From Pseudidiomarina indica (GTDB taxonomy: Bacteria > Pseudomonadota > Gammaproteobacteria > Enterobacterales > Alteromonadaceae), in contig JAJUHK010000012.1 in assembly GCA_029279945.1 (NCBI GenBank), positions 1 to 64,000 on the forward strand: a stretch of 64,000 nt of DNA, written 5' to 3'. The position numbers and the translations under genes are program-made. The first letter of the stretch is position 1. Each line of letters begins with the position of its first letter. A model generated the notes under the pieces. It made no database searches. It worked only from the letters and a program-made list of their open reading frames with translations, and was not told the origin of the DNA. Shown piece after piece: positions 48,435 through 58,934 of the stretch.

Positions 48435-49820
48435 ATGACTGACAGCACACCCAAATATTACATCTTAGATACCAACATCTTACTGCACGAGCCGCTCGCC
48501 TTCTTAAACTTTGATGAACACCATGTCGTGATACCTATGGTGGTATTAGAAGAATTGGATGTCATTAAAGATCGGCAGAAAGACATTAGTCGTGAAGCGC
48601 GAACTGCGATTCGATCGCTTGAAAATGCACTCAAGGATGCGACTCCTGAGCAAATTTTAGCGGGCGTGTCGCTAAGTGAGATCCAAGGAGCACACTTAGC
48701 TGCAGGAACCTTATCGATATTTCCAGATTATCGATTAAAACAGCAAGATGCGGTTTTGAATTTATCAGAAAACGATCACCGCATTATTCAAACAGCATTA
48801 GCTCTACAGCAACAGCACCTCAATACAAAAGTCGTGTTAGTAACTAAAGATATTAATATGCGGCTAAAAGCGAAAGGGGCTGGAGTTAAGTTTGTCGAAG
48901 ATTATCGTACCGATCAGTTAATTGACGATATTCGGTTCCTATCAAAGGGATTCATCGAGATTGATGGGGATTTTTGGGAGCACGTTGGGGAAGTCACCAG
49001 TGTTCAACAAGGGCGTGACACTTATCATGAAGTTCCGCGAGAAACCTTACCTACAGTATTTCATAACCAATATATTATTGATGATACCGAGCATTTTGCG
49101 GCAAAAGTCGTTGGTTATGATGAGCATGTTATCCGTGTGCACGATCTTAGCTATGAACGAATGATGGGATATCGTGCGTGGGGAATTCAGCCTAAGAATA
49201 TTTATCAAGCGATGGCGCTTAATGCCTTATTAGATCCGAATATGGATTTAGTAATTTTGACGGGTCCAGCGGGGAGTGGAAAAACGTTGTTAGCCTTGGC
49301 TGCTGCATTAGAACTCGTGGTTGAGCAAGGTATTTATGAAAAGATTATAGTGACTCGGAATACTCCAGAAATCGCAGAGTCCATTGGTTATTTGCCGGGT
49401 ACTGAAGAAGAAAAAATGGCACCTTGGTTGGCTGCGATCACCGATTCATTAGAAGTGTTACATAAACACGATGAAAGCATGGACGCCAGCCTCAATTACA
49501 TTATGTCGAAGGCAAATATTCAGTTAAAATCGTTAAACTTTATGCGTGGTCGGAGTATTCAAAATGCTATTGTGATTCTCGACGAAGCACAAAACCTCAC
49601 CGCGTCACAACTCAAAACTATAATTACTCGTTGTGGTACCGGTACGAAAATTATTTGTTCTGGTAACTTGGCGCAAATTGATAGTTATTATTTAACGGCG
49701 GTAACTTCGGGGTTAACCTACATCGTTGAACGTTTTAAAGATTACCCAGGCAGCGCCACGGTAAACCTCAATGGTGTCGTACGCAGTTCATTGGCGCAGT
49801 TTGCGGAGGAAAATTTATAA
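48435..49820 (+). CDS. PIN domain and PhoH-type ATPase fusion protein
   Basis: A 461-residue protein: an N-terminal PIN nuclease domain (about 4-150, starting YYILDTNILLHEP with further acids) joined to a PhoH ATPase domain with Walker A GPAGSGKT (277-284) and Walker B VILDEAQNLT. PIN-PhoH proteins act as ATP-dependent RNA-unwinding ribonucleases in the systems studied. The link to phosphate starvation is historical and nothing here supports it. ATG 48435 with GAGGG upstream is preferred over an in-frame TTG at 48423. It is divergent from rapA and converges with ruvX. Confidence 0.92.
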   Translation: MTDSTPKYYILDTNILLHEPLAFLNFDEHHVVIPMVVLEELDVIKDRQKDISREARTAIRSLENALKDATPEQILAGVSLSEIQGAHLAAGTLSIFPDYRLKQQDAVLNLSENDHRIIQTALALQQQHLNTKVVLVTKDINMRLKAKGAGVKFVEDYRTDQLIDDIRFLSKGFIEIDGDFWEHVGEVTSVQQGRDTYHEVPRETLPTVFHNQYIIDDTEHFAAKVVGYDEHVIRVHDLSYERMMGYRAWGIQPKNIYQAMALNALLDPNMDLVILTGPAGSGKTLLALAAALELVVEQGIYEKIIVTRNTPEIAESIGYLPGTEEEKMAPWLAAITDSLEVLHKHDESMDASLNYIMSKANIQLKSLNFMRGRSIQNAIVILDEAQNLTASQLKTIITRCGTGTKIICSGNLAQIDSYYLTAVTSGLTYIVERFKDYPGSATVNLNGVVRSSLAQFAEENL

Positions 49821-49832
49821 CCGTTCGTGTGC

Positions 49833-50243
49833 TCAGTGTTGGTTAAAATAGTCTTCGAGGATAAGTTGTGCGGCGGCACTATCAACTCTGCCTTTTTTGA
49901 GTTGCTTGTAGCCACCGTGATCAAATAAATACTCTTTCGCGGCAACCGTCGTAAGCCGTTCATCTTGGTAGACCACTTGAATACCAAAACGGCCGTGCAG
50001 ACGCTGCCCGAACTTGCGTGCACGTTCAGTTAATGGCTGTTCGGTGCCATCCATATTTAAGGGTAAGCCGACCACCACAAAATCAGGTTGCCATTCTTTT
50101 AACAAGCGCTCAACCTGACTCCAGTCTGGTTGCCCATCCTTGGCACGTAAAGCAGTGAGAGGTGTTGCGGTACCGGTAATAGATTGGCCGATCGCAACAC
50201 CAATGCTGGATGTACCGAAATCAAATCCCAATACTTGGCTCAT
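49833..50243 (-). CDS. ruvX: Holliday-junction resolvase-like RuvX (YqgF)
   Basis: A 136-residue RNase H-fold protein (E. coli YqgF 138). It begins [17 protein letters not shown] with the catalytic Asp, then [19 protein letters not shown] and [11 protein letters not shown]. The family is tied to 16S rRNA 5' processing and to Holliday-junction resolution. Its start overlaps the yqgE stop (ATGA), giving the conserved yqgE-yqgF pair. Confidence 0.95.
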   Translation of the reverse strand: MSQVLGFDFGTSSIGVAIGQSITGTATPLTALRAKDGQPDWSQVERLLKEWQPDFVVVGLPLNMDGTEQPLTERARKFGQRLHGRFGIQVVYQDERLTTVAAKEYLFDHGGYKQLKKGRVDSAAAQLILEDYFNQH

Positions 50244-50806
50244 GAATGACCTACATCAGCAACAAGCTGCCACGGCTCAATGCCGAGTTTATTCAGCGCC
50301 TTTTGCCAACGTTGGTTGCTTGGCGTACGGAACAAAATATCATTGTCGGCCGGAATAATGAGCCAGCTATTCTCAGCCAGCTCACTCTCTAGCTGGCCAG
50401 CCTCCCAACCTGAATAGCCTAACGTAAGGAGGAAATCATTAGGTGTCAGACCTTGCCCAATATCTTTAAGAATATCTTTTGAGGTGGTGATGGCTAAGTC
50501 ATCACTGAGTATGATTGAATTACGCCATTGTAAATCCGCAGTGTGTAGGACGAACCCACGATCGCGGGCAAGTGGACCGCCAGCATAAACTGGCTTCCCT
50601 AACTGTTGGTTAGTTAACGGAACGATTATTTCGACTTTTGCTAGAAGGTCTTCAACACTTATTTCGACGGGATGGTTGATAATAAGCCCCATCGCACCAT
50701 TGTCGTTATGTTCACAAATATAGGTTACTGAACGCTCAAAAAAAGGGTCATCCAAGCCTGGCATGGCGATTAAAAAATGATTTTTCAGACTACCTAAGGT
50801 TTCCAT
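50240..50806 (-). CDS. yqgE: UPF0301 family protein YqgE
   Basis: A 188-residue YqgE/AlgH-family protein (E. coli 187). It has [47 protein letters not shown] and [12 protein letters not shown]. Its biochemical function is unknown, though the family is very widely conserved. It lies between gshB (40 bases upstream) and ruvX (overlapping) on the minus strand, the same order as in E. coli. Confidence 0.95.
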   Translation of the reverse strand: METLGSLKNHFLIAMPGLDDPFFERSVTYICEHNDNGAMGLIINHPVEISVEDLLAKVEIIVPLTNQQLGKPVYAGGPLARDRGFVLHTADLQWRNSIILSDDLAITTSKDILKDIGQGLTPNDFLLTLGYSGWEAGQLESELAENSWLIIPADNDILFRTPSNQRWQKALNKLGIEPWQLVADVGHS

Positions 50807-50846
50807 TAGCTCCGCTTCTCCTGACCAAGTGCATCAATGAATTGAA

Positions 50847-51794
50847 CTAGCACAAACCGAGTTGACGTTCGATTGCTTCAAATACTTTTTCAGCTATGTT
50901 TAGCTCATATGCGGCCTCAATCTCGCGCATACAAGTGGGACTGGTGACATTTATTTCAGTGATGTGATTACCGATGACATCAAGTCCTACAATGGTTAAT
51001 CCACGGCGCTTTAATTCAGGGCCAACACGGCGCGCTAGTTCCCAGTCAGAGTCACTCAATGGCTGTGGGCGACCGGTACCACCTGCGGCAAGGTTACCCC
51101 GTGTCTCGCCGGCACTTGGAATACGAGCTAATGCGTAAGGCATTGGTTCGCCGTCGATAATAAGAATACGTTTATCACCATCGACAATTTCCGGCAAATA
51201 GCGTTGCACCATGGTAAAACGCTGACCATGGTTGGTGAGAGTTTCAATAATCACACCGAGATTTTGACCGCTGCTATCGATGCGGAAAATAGAGGCACCC
51301 CCCATACCATCGAGTGGCTTCAGAATAATATCTTGGTGTTCCTGATGGAACGCTCGAATCAATTCAGCTTGACGAGTGACTATCGTGGGCGGTGTTAGAT
51401 CAGCAAACCAAGCGGTAAATAGTTTCTCGTTACAATCACGCAAGCTCTGGGGTTTGTTTACGACCAAGACACCACGTCGTTCAGCCAGCTCTAATAAGTA
51501 TGTGGCATATAAAAACTCATTATCGAAAGGCGGATCTTTACGCATTAAGATCACATCAAATTGCCCTAGATTCATGGTCTCCACGTCACCAAGCGTATAA
51601 AAATCGGTAGCCTGGTCGCGGACTTGCACCGAGCGCGCTAACCCGACTGGTTCTCCGGCAATCAATGATAGATCGTTAAGCGTTAGGTAATAGATCTCAT
51701 AGTTACGTGCTTGAGCTTCGAGTAATAGGCGAAAACTTGTATCTTTATTCGGTTTTATGGATTCAATGGGATCCATAATCATCGCAAGTTTCAT
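50847..51794 (-). CDS. gshB: Glutathione synthetase
   Basis: A 315-residue ATP-grasp ligase (E. coli 316). It starts MKLAMIMDPIESIKPNKDTSF and contains KPLDGMGGASIFRI, VDGDKRILIIDGEP and EINVTSPTCMREIE. It adds glycine to gamma-glutamylcysteine to finish glutathione. It follows rsmE by 9 bases and precedes yqgE; the whole rsmE-gshB-yqgE-ruvX run is likely one operon. Confidence 0.97.
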   Translation of the reverse strand: MKLAMIMDPIESIKPNKDTSFRLLLEAQARNYEIYYLTLNDLSLIAGEPVGLARSVQVRDQATDFYTLGDVETMNLGQFDVILMRKDPPFDNEFLYATYLLELAERRGVLVVNKPQSLRDCNEKLFTAWFADLTPPTIVTRQAELIRAFHQEHQDIILKPLDGMGGASIFRIDSSGQNLGVIIETLTNHGQRFTMVQRYLPEIVDGDKRILIIDGEPMPYALARIPSAGETRGNLAAGGTGRPQPLSDSDWELARRVGPELKRRGLTIVGLDVIGNHITEINVTSPTCMREIEAAYELNIAEKVFEAIERQLGLC

Positions 51795-51803
51795 CAGACT
51801 TCC

Positions 51804-52541
51804 TTAGGCTAGGTCGCCAAATTGGTATTGAATGACACTCAATGCAGTGAGAGCCGCTGTTTCAGTGCGTAAAACTCGAGGGCCTAAGCGTACCGGTAAA
51901 AAGTGATGGGCACTCGCTAACGCAACTTCGTCTTCAGTTAGTCCACCTTCAGGGCCAATCAACAACGTTAACTGTTTAGGATATTCAGTGAGTTGCTGTA
52001 ATGGTTCTGTGGCATAAGGGTCTAGCGTTAAACGCAAGCCCTTTGGTAACTGCGCTAACCACTGCTGCATACTCAGGGGTAAGTTAACTTTTGGGACGAA
52101 ACTCCGGCCACTTTGTTCACACGCTGAAATGACTATTCTTTGCCATTGCTGCTGCTTTTTCAATAAGCGTTCACCGCTTAATTTAACCGTACAACGTTCA
52201 GTAAATAATGGCGTGATTTCATACACGCCTAATTCCACTGATTTTTGTAGTACAAAATCCATTCGTTCCCCGCGGGAAATACCCTGCGCTAAGTGAACCT
52301 GAAGCGGTGATTCAGTTGGATTGGGAGCAACTTCCACAATTTTTACCGATATGCCGCGCTTCGCTATTGTTGTGATGGTTGCGGCATAGTTATGACCATC
52401 ACCATTAAAGAGTTCAATGGGTTGTCCAGCAGACATGCGAAGAACACGGCCTACATGGTGGGCTGCTTCAGGATCAAGTTCTATCTCAGCCCCCAATTGC
52501 CAAGGCACCATGGACGTTTGATAAATGCGAGGTATGCGCAT
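51804..52541 (-). CDS. rsmE: 16S rRNA m3U1498 methyltransferase
   Basis: A 245-residue SPOUT methyltransferase (E. coli 243) with an N-terminal PUA-like region (HHVGRVLRMSAGQPIELFNGD), QGISRGERMDFVLQKSVELG, the SAM-knot LLIGPEGGLTEDEV and the C-terminal LGPRVLRTETAALTAL. It methylates U1498 of 16S rRNA. First gene of the four-gene minus-strand run, divergent from the M1 peptidase gene. Confidence 0.96.
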   Translation of the reverse strand: MRIPRIYQTSMVPWQLGAEIELDPEAAHHVGRVLRMSAGQPIELFNGDGHNYAATITTIAKRGISVKIVEVAPNPTESPLQVHLAQGISRGERMDFVLQKSVELGVYEITPLFTERCTVKLSGERLLKKQQQWQRIVISACEQSGRSFVPKVNLPLSMQQWLAQLPKGLRLTLDPYATEPLQQLTEYPKQLTLLIGPEGGLTEDEVALASAHHFLPVRLGPRVLRTETAALTALSVIQYQFGDLA

Positions 52542-52678
52542 ACTTAATTCTTCTCTATCGACTACTTTCTGGTGGGCATAGTACCATCGGAACTAGCAAT
52601 TGGCAGCTTGAAAAAATTTGATTTTGTCGGGTTTACCAACGATCATGGCACTCGGCAGACCACCAAGGAGAACGATGT

Positions 52679-54520
52679 ATGCCTTTGTCGAAAATGTTTT
52701 CAACCCTGTGTGTCATGGTGTGGCTCGTTGTGCTGAATACGCCGGTACAGGCTGAGGATGCGCATAGCTATGCACGGATCAAGCAAGTATCCACGCCTCA
52801 TATGGAGTTAGATTTAACCGTTGATTTTGATGACCGTAAGTTGCGTGGCCATGTGACTTATAAACTCGCGCGTCATGATACTAGTACACAGCTCTATTTA
52901 GATACTAACGAACTGGTGATTCATAAAGCAGAACTGCTTATTGATGAACAATGGCAACCTACCAAATTTACGATGGGGGATATCCACCCGAGTTTGGGAC
53001 GTGAATTGATTGTTGATATTGGCCCTAGTGCAGCGCAGGTGCGTATTCACTATGAAACTGTACCAACAGCTAGTGGCCTGCAATGGTTAACACCAGAGCA
53101 GACCGCTGGTAAGGAACATCCCTTTATGTTCAGTCAATCCCAGCCGATTCACGCACGTAGTTGGATTCCCATTCAGGATTCGCCAGCGTTACGCCTCACT
53201 TACAATGCTACCATTCGTACGCCAGAGGGGCTGTTAGCGGTAATGAGTGCAAACAATAGTCTCAGTGATGAGCGCCCTGGTGAATATCACTTCAGTATGC
53301 CGCAACCTATTCCAGCCTACCTAATTGCGATTGCGGTCGGTGACTTAGTGGTGCAAGAAATTAGTGACAATGTGGCAGTGTTTGCGGAGCGCTACATAGT
53401 TGCAGACGCAGCGTGGGAATTTGCTGATACGCCAGCTATGATTACCGCGACTGAGGAAATGTATGGCCCATATCGTTGGGATCGTTACGACCTGTTAATT
53501 TTGCCACCAAGTTTTCCTTTCGGCGGCATGGAAAACCCACGTTTATCGTTTATCACTCCAACTGTGGTTGCCGGTGATCGCAGTTTAATCAACTTGATTG
53601 CTCATGAGTTGGCCCATAGCTGGTCAGGCAACTTAGTAACTAACGCTAGCTGGCGCGATTTATGGATTAACGAAGGGTTCACTAGCTATGTTGAAAACCG
53701 CATCATGGAAGCATTGTTCGGACGTGAACGAGCGGTGATGGAGCAAGCATTGGGTTACCAAGATTTACGTGACGATATGGCGCGGCTACCAGCCAAAGAT
53801 ACCGTACTCAATATTGAATTGGGTCGGCGCCACCCAGATGATGTGTTCTCACAAGTACCTTACGTGAAAGGCCAACTATTCTTGATGTATTTGGAAGAAA
53901 AATTTGGCCGTGAGGAGTTCGATGTATTCCTACGTAAATACTTCGCTGATTTTGCGTTCCAGAGTATTTCGACTGAGCAGTTCAAGCATTACCTCAAACG
54001 TGAGTTGTTAGATAAAAAACCACTGCTGGTGAGTATGGATAAGGTGAATGAATGGATTCATCAGCCTGGCTTGCCTGACGATGCACCTCGTCCTACGTCT
54101 GATGCATTTATTAAAGTTGAGCAGCAAATGCAACGCTGGCTGAAAGGTGGTCAGTTAGCTACTGACGCTTGGACCACTCACGAATGGCTGCATTTTATTA
54201 ACAACTTGCCGTTAGATATCTCTGCACAAAATATGGCGCGGCTCGATCAAGAGTTTCAGCTCACGCAAAGTCAAAATAGTGAAATTGCCCACGCGTGGTT
54301 AAAACTCTCAATAATCAAAAATTACGAGCCAGCACGGGAGCGGTTACGAGAGTACTTACTTAGCATTGGTCGGAATAAATTAGTAAGTCCACTGTATCGT
54401 GAGCTGGCCAAAACGCCAGATAACTTAAAATGGGCACGGCAAGTTTACGAGCAGGCGAAGGCCGGTTATCACCCGTTGACGCAAACGGTTGCTGAATCAT
54501 TGCTGTATGCCAACCAATAA
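52679..54520 (+). CDS. M1 family metallopeptidase (LTA4H-like aminopeptidase)
   Basis: A 613-residue exported zinc aminopeptidase. It has a signal peptide (about 1-25), an N-terminal beta domain and GGMEN (282-286). The zinc site is HELAH (309-313) with the third ligand Glu332 in NEGFTSYVE, and a helical C-terminal domain follows. The architecture matches leukotriene-A4-hydrolase-like bacterial aminopeptidases rather than PepN. It probably trims peptides in the periplasm. AAGGAG precedes ATG 52679. The alcohol dehydrogenase gene follows after 9 bases. Confidence 0.92.
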   Translation: MPLSKMFSTLCVMVWLVVLNTPVQAEDAHSYARIKQVSTPHMELDLTVDFDDRKLRGHVTYKLARHDTSTQLYLDTNELVIHKAELLIDEQWQPTKFTMGDIHPSLGRELIVDIGPSAAQVRIHYETVPTASGLQWLTPEQTAGKEHPFMFSQSQPIHARSWIPIQDSPALRLTYNATIRTPEGLLAVMSANNSLSDERPGEYHFSMPQPIPAYLIAIAVGDLVVQEISDNVAVFAERYIVADAAWEFADTPAMITATEEMYGPYRWDRYDLLILPPSFPFGGMENPRLSFITPTVVAGDRSLINLIAHELAHSWSGNLVTNASWRDLWINEGFTSYVENRIMEALFGRERAVMEQALGYQDLRDDMARLPAKDTVLNIELGRRHPDDVFSQVPYVKGQLFLMYLEEKFGREEFDVFLRKYFADFAFQSISTEQFKHYLKRELLDKKPLLVSMDKVNEWIHQPGLPDDAPRPTSDAFIKVEQQMQRWLKGGQLATDAWTTHEWLHFINNLPLDISAQNMARLDQEFQLTQSQNSEIAHAWLKLSIIKNYEPARERLREYLLSIGRNKLVSPLYRELAKTPDNLKWARQVYEQAKAGYHPLTQTVAESLLYANQ

Positions 54521-54529
54521 GGAGCTGTC

Positions 54530-55585
54530 ATGACAAAAGCGATTGGCTATGCGGCGTTGGCGGCAGATCGGCCACTGACCTATTATGAGTTTAATCGACG
54601 TGAGCCGACTGCCACCGATGTTGAAATTGAAATAGCATACTGTGGTGTGTGCCATTCAGACTTACACCAAGCACGTAACGAATGGGGCGGAACGATTTTT
54701 CCTTGCGTCCCCGGGCATGAAATTGTTGGCCATGTTACCCGTGTGGGTGCGCAAGTGACTCGTTATAAAGTGGGCGACACTGTCGGCGTAGGGTGCATGG
54801 TGGATTCTTGCCGCACCTGCCCAAGTTGTGAAGCAGGGCACGAACAATACTGCGATAGCGGGTTTGTGGGTACTTACAACGGCACCGATAAACATTCAAA
54901 TGGTGTGACTTACGGCGGATACTCAAACCGAATCGTCGTTGATCAAGACTTTGTCCTGCGAGTTGACCCCAAGCTACCCTTGGCGGGTGTAGCGCCATTG
55001 CTGTGTGCAGGTATTACGACCTATTCGCCACTGCGACATTGGCAAGTTACCACAGGACACCGGGTTGGCGTGGTCGGTCTCGGTGGCTTAGGGCATATGG
55101 CATTAAAGTTGGCAAAAGCCATGGGTGCGGAAGTGGTATTGTTTACCACGTCTACGAGTAAAGTTGCTGATGCGAAACGATTGGGTGCGGACCACGTGGT
55201 GATTTCAAGTGACGCAGCGCAAATGAAAGCGTGGCGCAATTCACTCGATTTTATTTTGAATACGGTGGCTGCACCTCATGATCTTGATGCTTATCTGAGT
55301 TTATTACGTTTGGATGGCACCATGACACTGGTAGGAATACCGGCTGAAGCACATCCATCGCCGTCGGCTTATAACCTGATCATGAAACGTCGTAGTTTGG
55401 CGGGCTCACTCATCGGTGGTATCGCGGAAACCCAGGAAATGCTAGATTTTTGTGCCAAGCATGGGATTACTGCTGATATTGAGTTGATTGCCATGGACGA
55501 AATCAACCACGCCTTCGAGCGAATGCTCAAGAGTGATGTGAAGTATCGCTTTGTAATTGATATGGCAACACTTAAACAGAAATAA
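54530..55585 (+). CDS. Zinc-dependent NAD(P) alcohol dehydrogenase (YahK-like)
   Basis: A 351-residue medium-chain dehydrogenase of the cinnamyl-alcohol type. The catalytic zinc set is Cys41 (YCGVCHSD), His63-Glu64 (PGHE) and a Cys near 157. Structural zinc cysteines are at 94, 97, 100 and 108, and the Rossmann loop is VGVVGLGGLGHMAL. It resembles E. coli YahK, a broad NADPH-dependent aldehyde reductase; the true substrate is unknown. It follows the M1 peptidase gene by 9 bases with AAGGAG before its ATG, and a MetJ-type site and hairpin lie after its stop. Confidence 0.9.
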   Translation: MTKAIGYAALAADRPLTYYEFNRREPTATDVEIEIAYCGVCHSDLHQARNEWGGTIFPCVPGHEIVGHVTRVGAQVTRYKVGDTVGVGCMVDSCRTCPSCEAGHEQYCDSGFVGTYNGTDKHSNGVTYGGYSNRIVVDQDFVLRVDPKLPLAGVAPLLCAGITTYSPLRHWQVTTGHRVGVVGLGGLGHMALKLAKAMGAEVVLFTTSTSKVADAKRLGADHVVISSDAAQMKAWRNSLDFILNTVAAPHDLDAYLSLLRLDGTMTLVGIPAEAHPSPSAYNLIMKRRSLAGSLIGGIAETQEMLDFCAKHGITADIELIAMDEINHAFERMLKSDVKYRFVIDMATLKQK

Positions 55586-55609
55586 AGACTTTTAGACGTC
55601 TAAATGTAG
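55586..55609 (+). promoter_or_regulatory. MetJ-type operator (met boxes) upstream of metK
   Basis: Bases 55594-55601 are a perfect met box, AGACGTCT, inside a 14-bp palindrome (TTTAGACGTCTAAA, 55591-55604). It is preceded directly by a second 8-base unit, AGACTTTT (55586-55593, 6 of 8 matches), and followed by a weak third unit (4 of 8). MetJ dimers bind such tandem 8-mers and repress methionine genes when SAM is high. metK, the SAM synthetase gene, starts 84 bases downstream. Confidence 0.82.
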
Positions 55610-55610
55610 A

Positions 55611-55649
55611 AAAGTGGGCATAGTTACGATAAACTATGCCCACTTTTTT
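55611..55649 (+). terminator. Strong hairpin between the dehydrogenase gene and metK
   Basis: AAAGTGGGCATAGTT (55611-55625) and AACTATGCCCACTTT (55632-55646) form a perfect 15-bp stem with a 6-base loop, followed by a T-run to 55649. It is probably the terminator of the dehydrogenase unit. Because it lies between the met boxes and metK, an attenuation role on metK cannot be excluded. Confidence 0.8.
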
Positions 55650-55692
55650 ATGATAATTCATTCCTGACGTTCCTACACGAGATTTTAAAAGC

Positions 55693-56841
55693 ATGGCACA
55701 GCACTTATTTACTTCTGAATCAGTTTCAGAAGGTCATCCAGACAAGATTGCCGACCAAATTTCTGATGCCGTTCTTGATGCCATTTTGGCGCAAGATCCG
55801 CGTGCCCGAGTCGCCTGCGAAACCTATGTTAAAACAGGTATGGTTTTAGTTGGTGGTGAAGTTAACACAAATGCGTGGGTGGATATTGAAGAAATCACCC
55901 GCAATACTGTCCGTAATATTGGTTACGTGCACTCAGACATGGGCTTCGATGCGAATTCGTGTGCAGTGCTCAATGCGATTGGGAAACAATCGCCAGACAT
56001 CAACCAAGGTGTTGATAGAGACCGACCAGAAGATCAAGGAGCTGGTGACCAAGGGCTGATGTTTGGCTATGCCACCAATGAAACAGAAGTGTTGATGCCA
56101 GCACCGGTAACCTATGCGCATCGGTTAATGCAACGTCAAGCTCAGGTTCGTAAAGACGGCACCTTGCCCTGGTTGCGACCCGATGCTAAATCGCAATTGA
56201 CCTTTATTTATGAAGATGGTCGCCCAGTAGGTATTGATACCGTGGTGTTGTCAACGCAACATCATGAAGATATCTCGCAACAACAATTGCGTGAAGCGGT
56301 AATTGAGACAATTCTCAAACCGGTACTACCAGAAGCATGGTTCCCAACCAAGCAAGAACGAATTTTCATTAACCCAACGGGTAAATTTGTGATTGGTGGA
56401 CCTATGGGTGATTGCGGTCTGACGGGGCGCAAAATCATTGTTGATACGTACGGTGGTATGGCCCGTCACGGTGGCGGTGCGTTCTCTGGTAAAGATCCTT
56501 CGAAAGTGGACCGCAGTGCGGCCTATGCTGCGCGTTATGTCGCTAAGAATCTTGTTGCGGCGGGCCTTGCTGAGCGCGTTGAGATTCAAATTTCATATGC
56601 CATTGGTGTAGCTGAGCCAACGTCCATTAGCATTGAGACCTTTGGTACCAGTAAACACAGTGAAGAGCAGCTGATTGCGTTGGTTCGCCAGCATTTTGAT
56701 CTGCGCCCATATGGGCTCATTAAGATGCTTGATTTAGAGCGGCCCATTTATTTACCTTCTGCAGCGTATGGGCACTTTGGTCGCGCCGAGTTTCCATGGG
56801 AACAAACGGATAAGGCCGACGCACTTCGCGCCAGTATCTAA
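55693..56841 (+). CDS. metK: S-adenosylmethionine synthetase
   Basis: A 382-residue MetK (E. coli 384) with [20 protein letters not shown], the ATP-binding [32 protein letters not shown] and [19 protein letters not shown]. It makes SAM from methionine and ATP. A MetJ-type operator upstream implies repression by its own product. tkt follows on the same strand, as is common in gammaproteobacteria. Confidence 0.98.
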   Translation: MAQHLFTSESVSEGHPDKIADQISDAVLDAILAQDPRARVACETYVKTGMVLVGGEVNTNAWVDIEEITRNTVRNIGYVHSDMGFDANSCAVLNAIGKQSPDINQGVDRDRPEDQGAGDQGLMFGYATNETEVLMPAPVTYAHRLMQRQAQVRKDGTLPWLRPDAKSQLTFIYEDGRPVGIDTVVLSTQHHEDISQQQLREAVIETILKPVLPEAWFPTKQERIFINPTGKFVIGGPMGDCGLTGRKIIVDTYGGMARHGGGAFSGKDPSKVDRSAAYAARYVAKNLVAAGLAERVEIQISYAIGVAEPTSISIETFGTSKHSEEQLIALVRQHFDLRPYGLIKMLDLERPIYLPSAAYGHFGRAEFPWEQTDKADALRASI

Positions 56842-56852
56842 GTTTGCGTCAT

Positions 56853-56917
56853 AGCCCCGAAATGTGGAGAATACGCGCACCAATTGTGCATTTTTTCATT
56901 CGCTAATCTTCGGGGCT
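56853..56917 (+). repeat. Long-range inverted repeat in the tkt leader
   Basis: AGCCCCGAA (56853-56861) and TTCGGGGCT (56909-56917) are perfect 9-bp inverted arms separated by 47 bases. The right arm contains the only G-rich stretch before the tkt ATG at 56922, so pairing could mask its ribosome site. The loop holds a small GCAC/GTGC hairpin followed by six T's, which may end the metK transcript. Confidence 0.55.
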
Positions 56918-56921
56918 TGTC

Positions 56922-58934
56922 ATGACTACAGCAGTAACAGATCGGAAACACCTAGCCAATGCAATTCGTGCGCTCAGCATGGATGCCGTTCAGCAGGCAA
57001 ATTCAGGGCATCCTGGCGCGCCCATGGGAATGGCAGATATTGCCGAAGTACTCTGGCGTGACTTTCTAAAGCACAATCCTAACAACCCAGCCTGGGCAGA
57101 TCGCGACCGTTTCGTGTTATCGAACGGCCACGGATCGATGCTGATTTATTCGTTACTGCATCTGACTGGCTACGAGTTGTCTATTGATGACTTACGCCAA
57201 TTCCGCCAATTGCATTCAAAAACACCGGGCCATCCCGAATATGGCTACGCTCCGGGCATTGAAACTACCACAGGCCCATTAGGGCAAGGTATCACCAATG
57301 CGGTCGGCATGGCATTAGCTGAAAAAGTCTTGGCAGCACAGTTTAACCGTCCCGGCCATGAAATCATCAATCACTATACCTATACCTTCCTTGGTGATGG
57401 TTGCTTAATGGAAGGCATTTCTCACGAAGCTTGTTCATTAGCAGGCACACTTGGCTTGGGTAAGTTGATTGCTTTTTATGATGATAACGGTATTTCTATC
57501 GACGGCAACGTAGAAGGCTGGTTCACTGATGACACAGTAAAACGCTTTGAAGCTTATCGCTGGCATGTCATTGATCAGGTTGATGGGCACGATGCTGCAG
57601 CGATTAAAGCTGCTATTGAACAAGCGCAAGCAGTGACTGAGCGTCCTACCTTGATTGTGTGTAAAACCATCATAGGGTTCGGTGCCCCTAATAAGCAAGG
57701 CTCGGAAAGTTGTCATGGTGCCCCACTAGGCGCTGAAGAAGTTGCTGCAGCACGCGAACAGTTAGGCTGGCCATATGGACCATTTGAAATTCCAAATGAC
57801 GTTTACAACGCATGGTCAGCGGTTGAAGCTGGTGCTGCGATAGAAGCACAATGGCAACAACGATTTGCTGCTTACGCTGACGCTTATCCCGAATTAGCGG
57901 CAGAATTTGAACGCCGTATGGCTGGTACCTTACCGGCTGACTTTGTCCAGCAAGCCGATGCTTATATTGCACAATTACAAGCTAATCCAGCAACTATCGC
58001 GAGCCGAAAAGCGTCACAAAATGCATTAAATGCCTATGGGCCACTGCTGCCAGAATTGCTCGGAGGTTCTGCCGACTTAGCTGGTTCTAACCTGACCTTA
58101 TGGCAAGGCTCAAAAGGTATCACTGCAGCTGATGCAAGCGGCAATTACGTTTATTATGGTGTGCGTGAGTTTGGCATGTCTGCCATTATGAATGGTATCG
58201 CTTTACACGGCGGTTTCACCCCGTATGGGGCAACCTTTTTAATGTTTATGGAATACGCTCGCAATGCCGTGCGGATGGCTGCGTTAATGAAGCAGCAGAG
58301 TATTTTTGTCTATACCCACGATTCCATTGGGTTAGGAGAGGATGGCCCAACGCATCAACCGATTGAGCAATTGGCCAGTTTACGTATGACTCCACAATTG
58401 AGCACGTGGCGTCCGTGTGACCAAGTCGAATCTGCGGTCGCTTGGAAATACGCTTTAATGCACAAAGATGGCCCAACGGCACTCGTGTTTAGCCGCCAAA
58501 ATTTACCGCAGCAAACGCGTACGAGTGACCAAGTCAGTGCCATTGAGCGTGGTGGTTATGTGTTATATGAACATGGGGCAAACCCAGAATTAATTTTGAT
58601 TGCGACAGGATCCGAGGTTGCCTTGGCGATGACCGCTGCTCAGCAATTAGCGGCAGATGGTGTCGCCGTGCGCGTGGTATCTATGCCATCTACGGATGTG
58701 TTCGACCAGCAAAGTGCGGAGTACCGCGAGCAGGTATTGCCAGCCGCTGTAACCAAGCGCATTGCGATTGAAGCCGGTATCGCAGATTATTGGTATAAAT
58801 ATGTGGGGTTAACCGGACGTATCATTGGCATGACGACTTTTGGTGAGTCAGCGCCAGCCGATCAATTGTTTACATATTTTGGCTTCACGCCAGAGCATAT
58901 TATGGCCGTAGCGCAGGAATTGTTGAACTCATGA
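56922..58934 (+). CDS. tkt: Transketolase
   Basis: A 670-residue transketolase (E. coli TktA 663). It has the N-terminal [17 protein letters not shown], the thiamine pyrophosphate motif [15 protein letters not shown] with DDNGISIDG, and a C-terminal pyrimidine domain with FTHDSIG-like [17 protein letters not shown]. It moves two-carbon units between sugar phosphates in the pentose phosphate pathway. Its stop overlaps the epd start by four bases, so the two are translationally coupled; epd makes the erythrose-4-phosphate branch product. Confidence 0.97.
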   Translation: MTTAVTDRKHLANAIRALSMDAVQQANSGHPGAPMGMADIAEVLWRDFLKHNPNNPAWADRDRFVLSNGHGSMLIYSLLHLTGYELSIDDLRQFRQLHSKTPGHPEYGYAPGIETTTGPLGQGITNAVGMALAEKVLAAQFNRPGHEIINHYTYTFLGDGCLMEGISHEACSLAGTLGLGKLIAFYDDNGISIDGNVEGWFTDDTVKRFEAYRWHVIDQVDGHDAAAIKAAIEQAQAVTERPTLIVCKTIIGFGAPNKQGSESCHGAPLGAEEVAAAREQLGWPYGPFEIPNDVYNAWSAVEAGAAIEAQWQQRFAAYADAYPELAAEFERRMAGTLPADFVQQADAYIAQLQANPATIASRKASQNALNAYGPLLPELLGGSADLAGSNLTLWQGSKGITAADASGNYVYYGVREFGMSAIMNGIALHGGFTPYGATFLMFMEYARNAVRMAALMKQQSIFVYTHDSIGLGEDGPTHQPIEQLASLRMTPQLSTWRPCDQVESAVAWKYALMHKDGPTALVFSRQNLPQQTRTSDQVSAIERGGYVLYEHGANPELILIATGSEVALAMTAAQQLAADGVAVRVVSMPSTDVFDQQSAEYREQVLPAAVTKRIAIEAGIADYWYKYVGLTGRIIGMTTFGESAPADQLFTYFGFTPEHIMAVAQELLNS

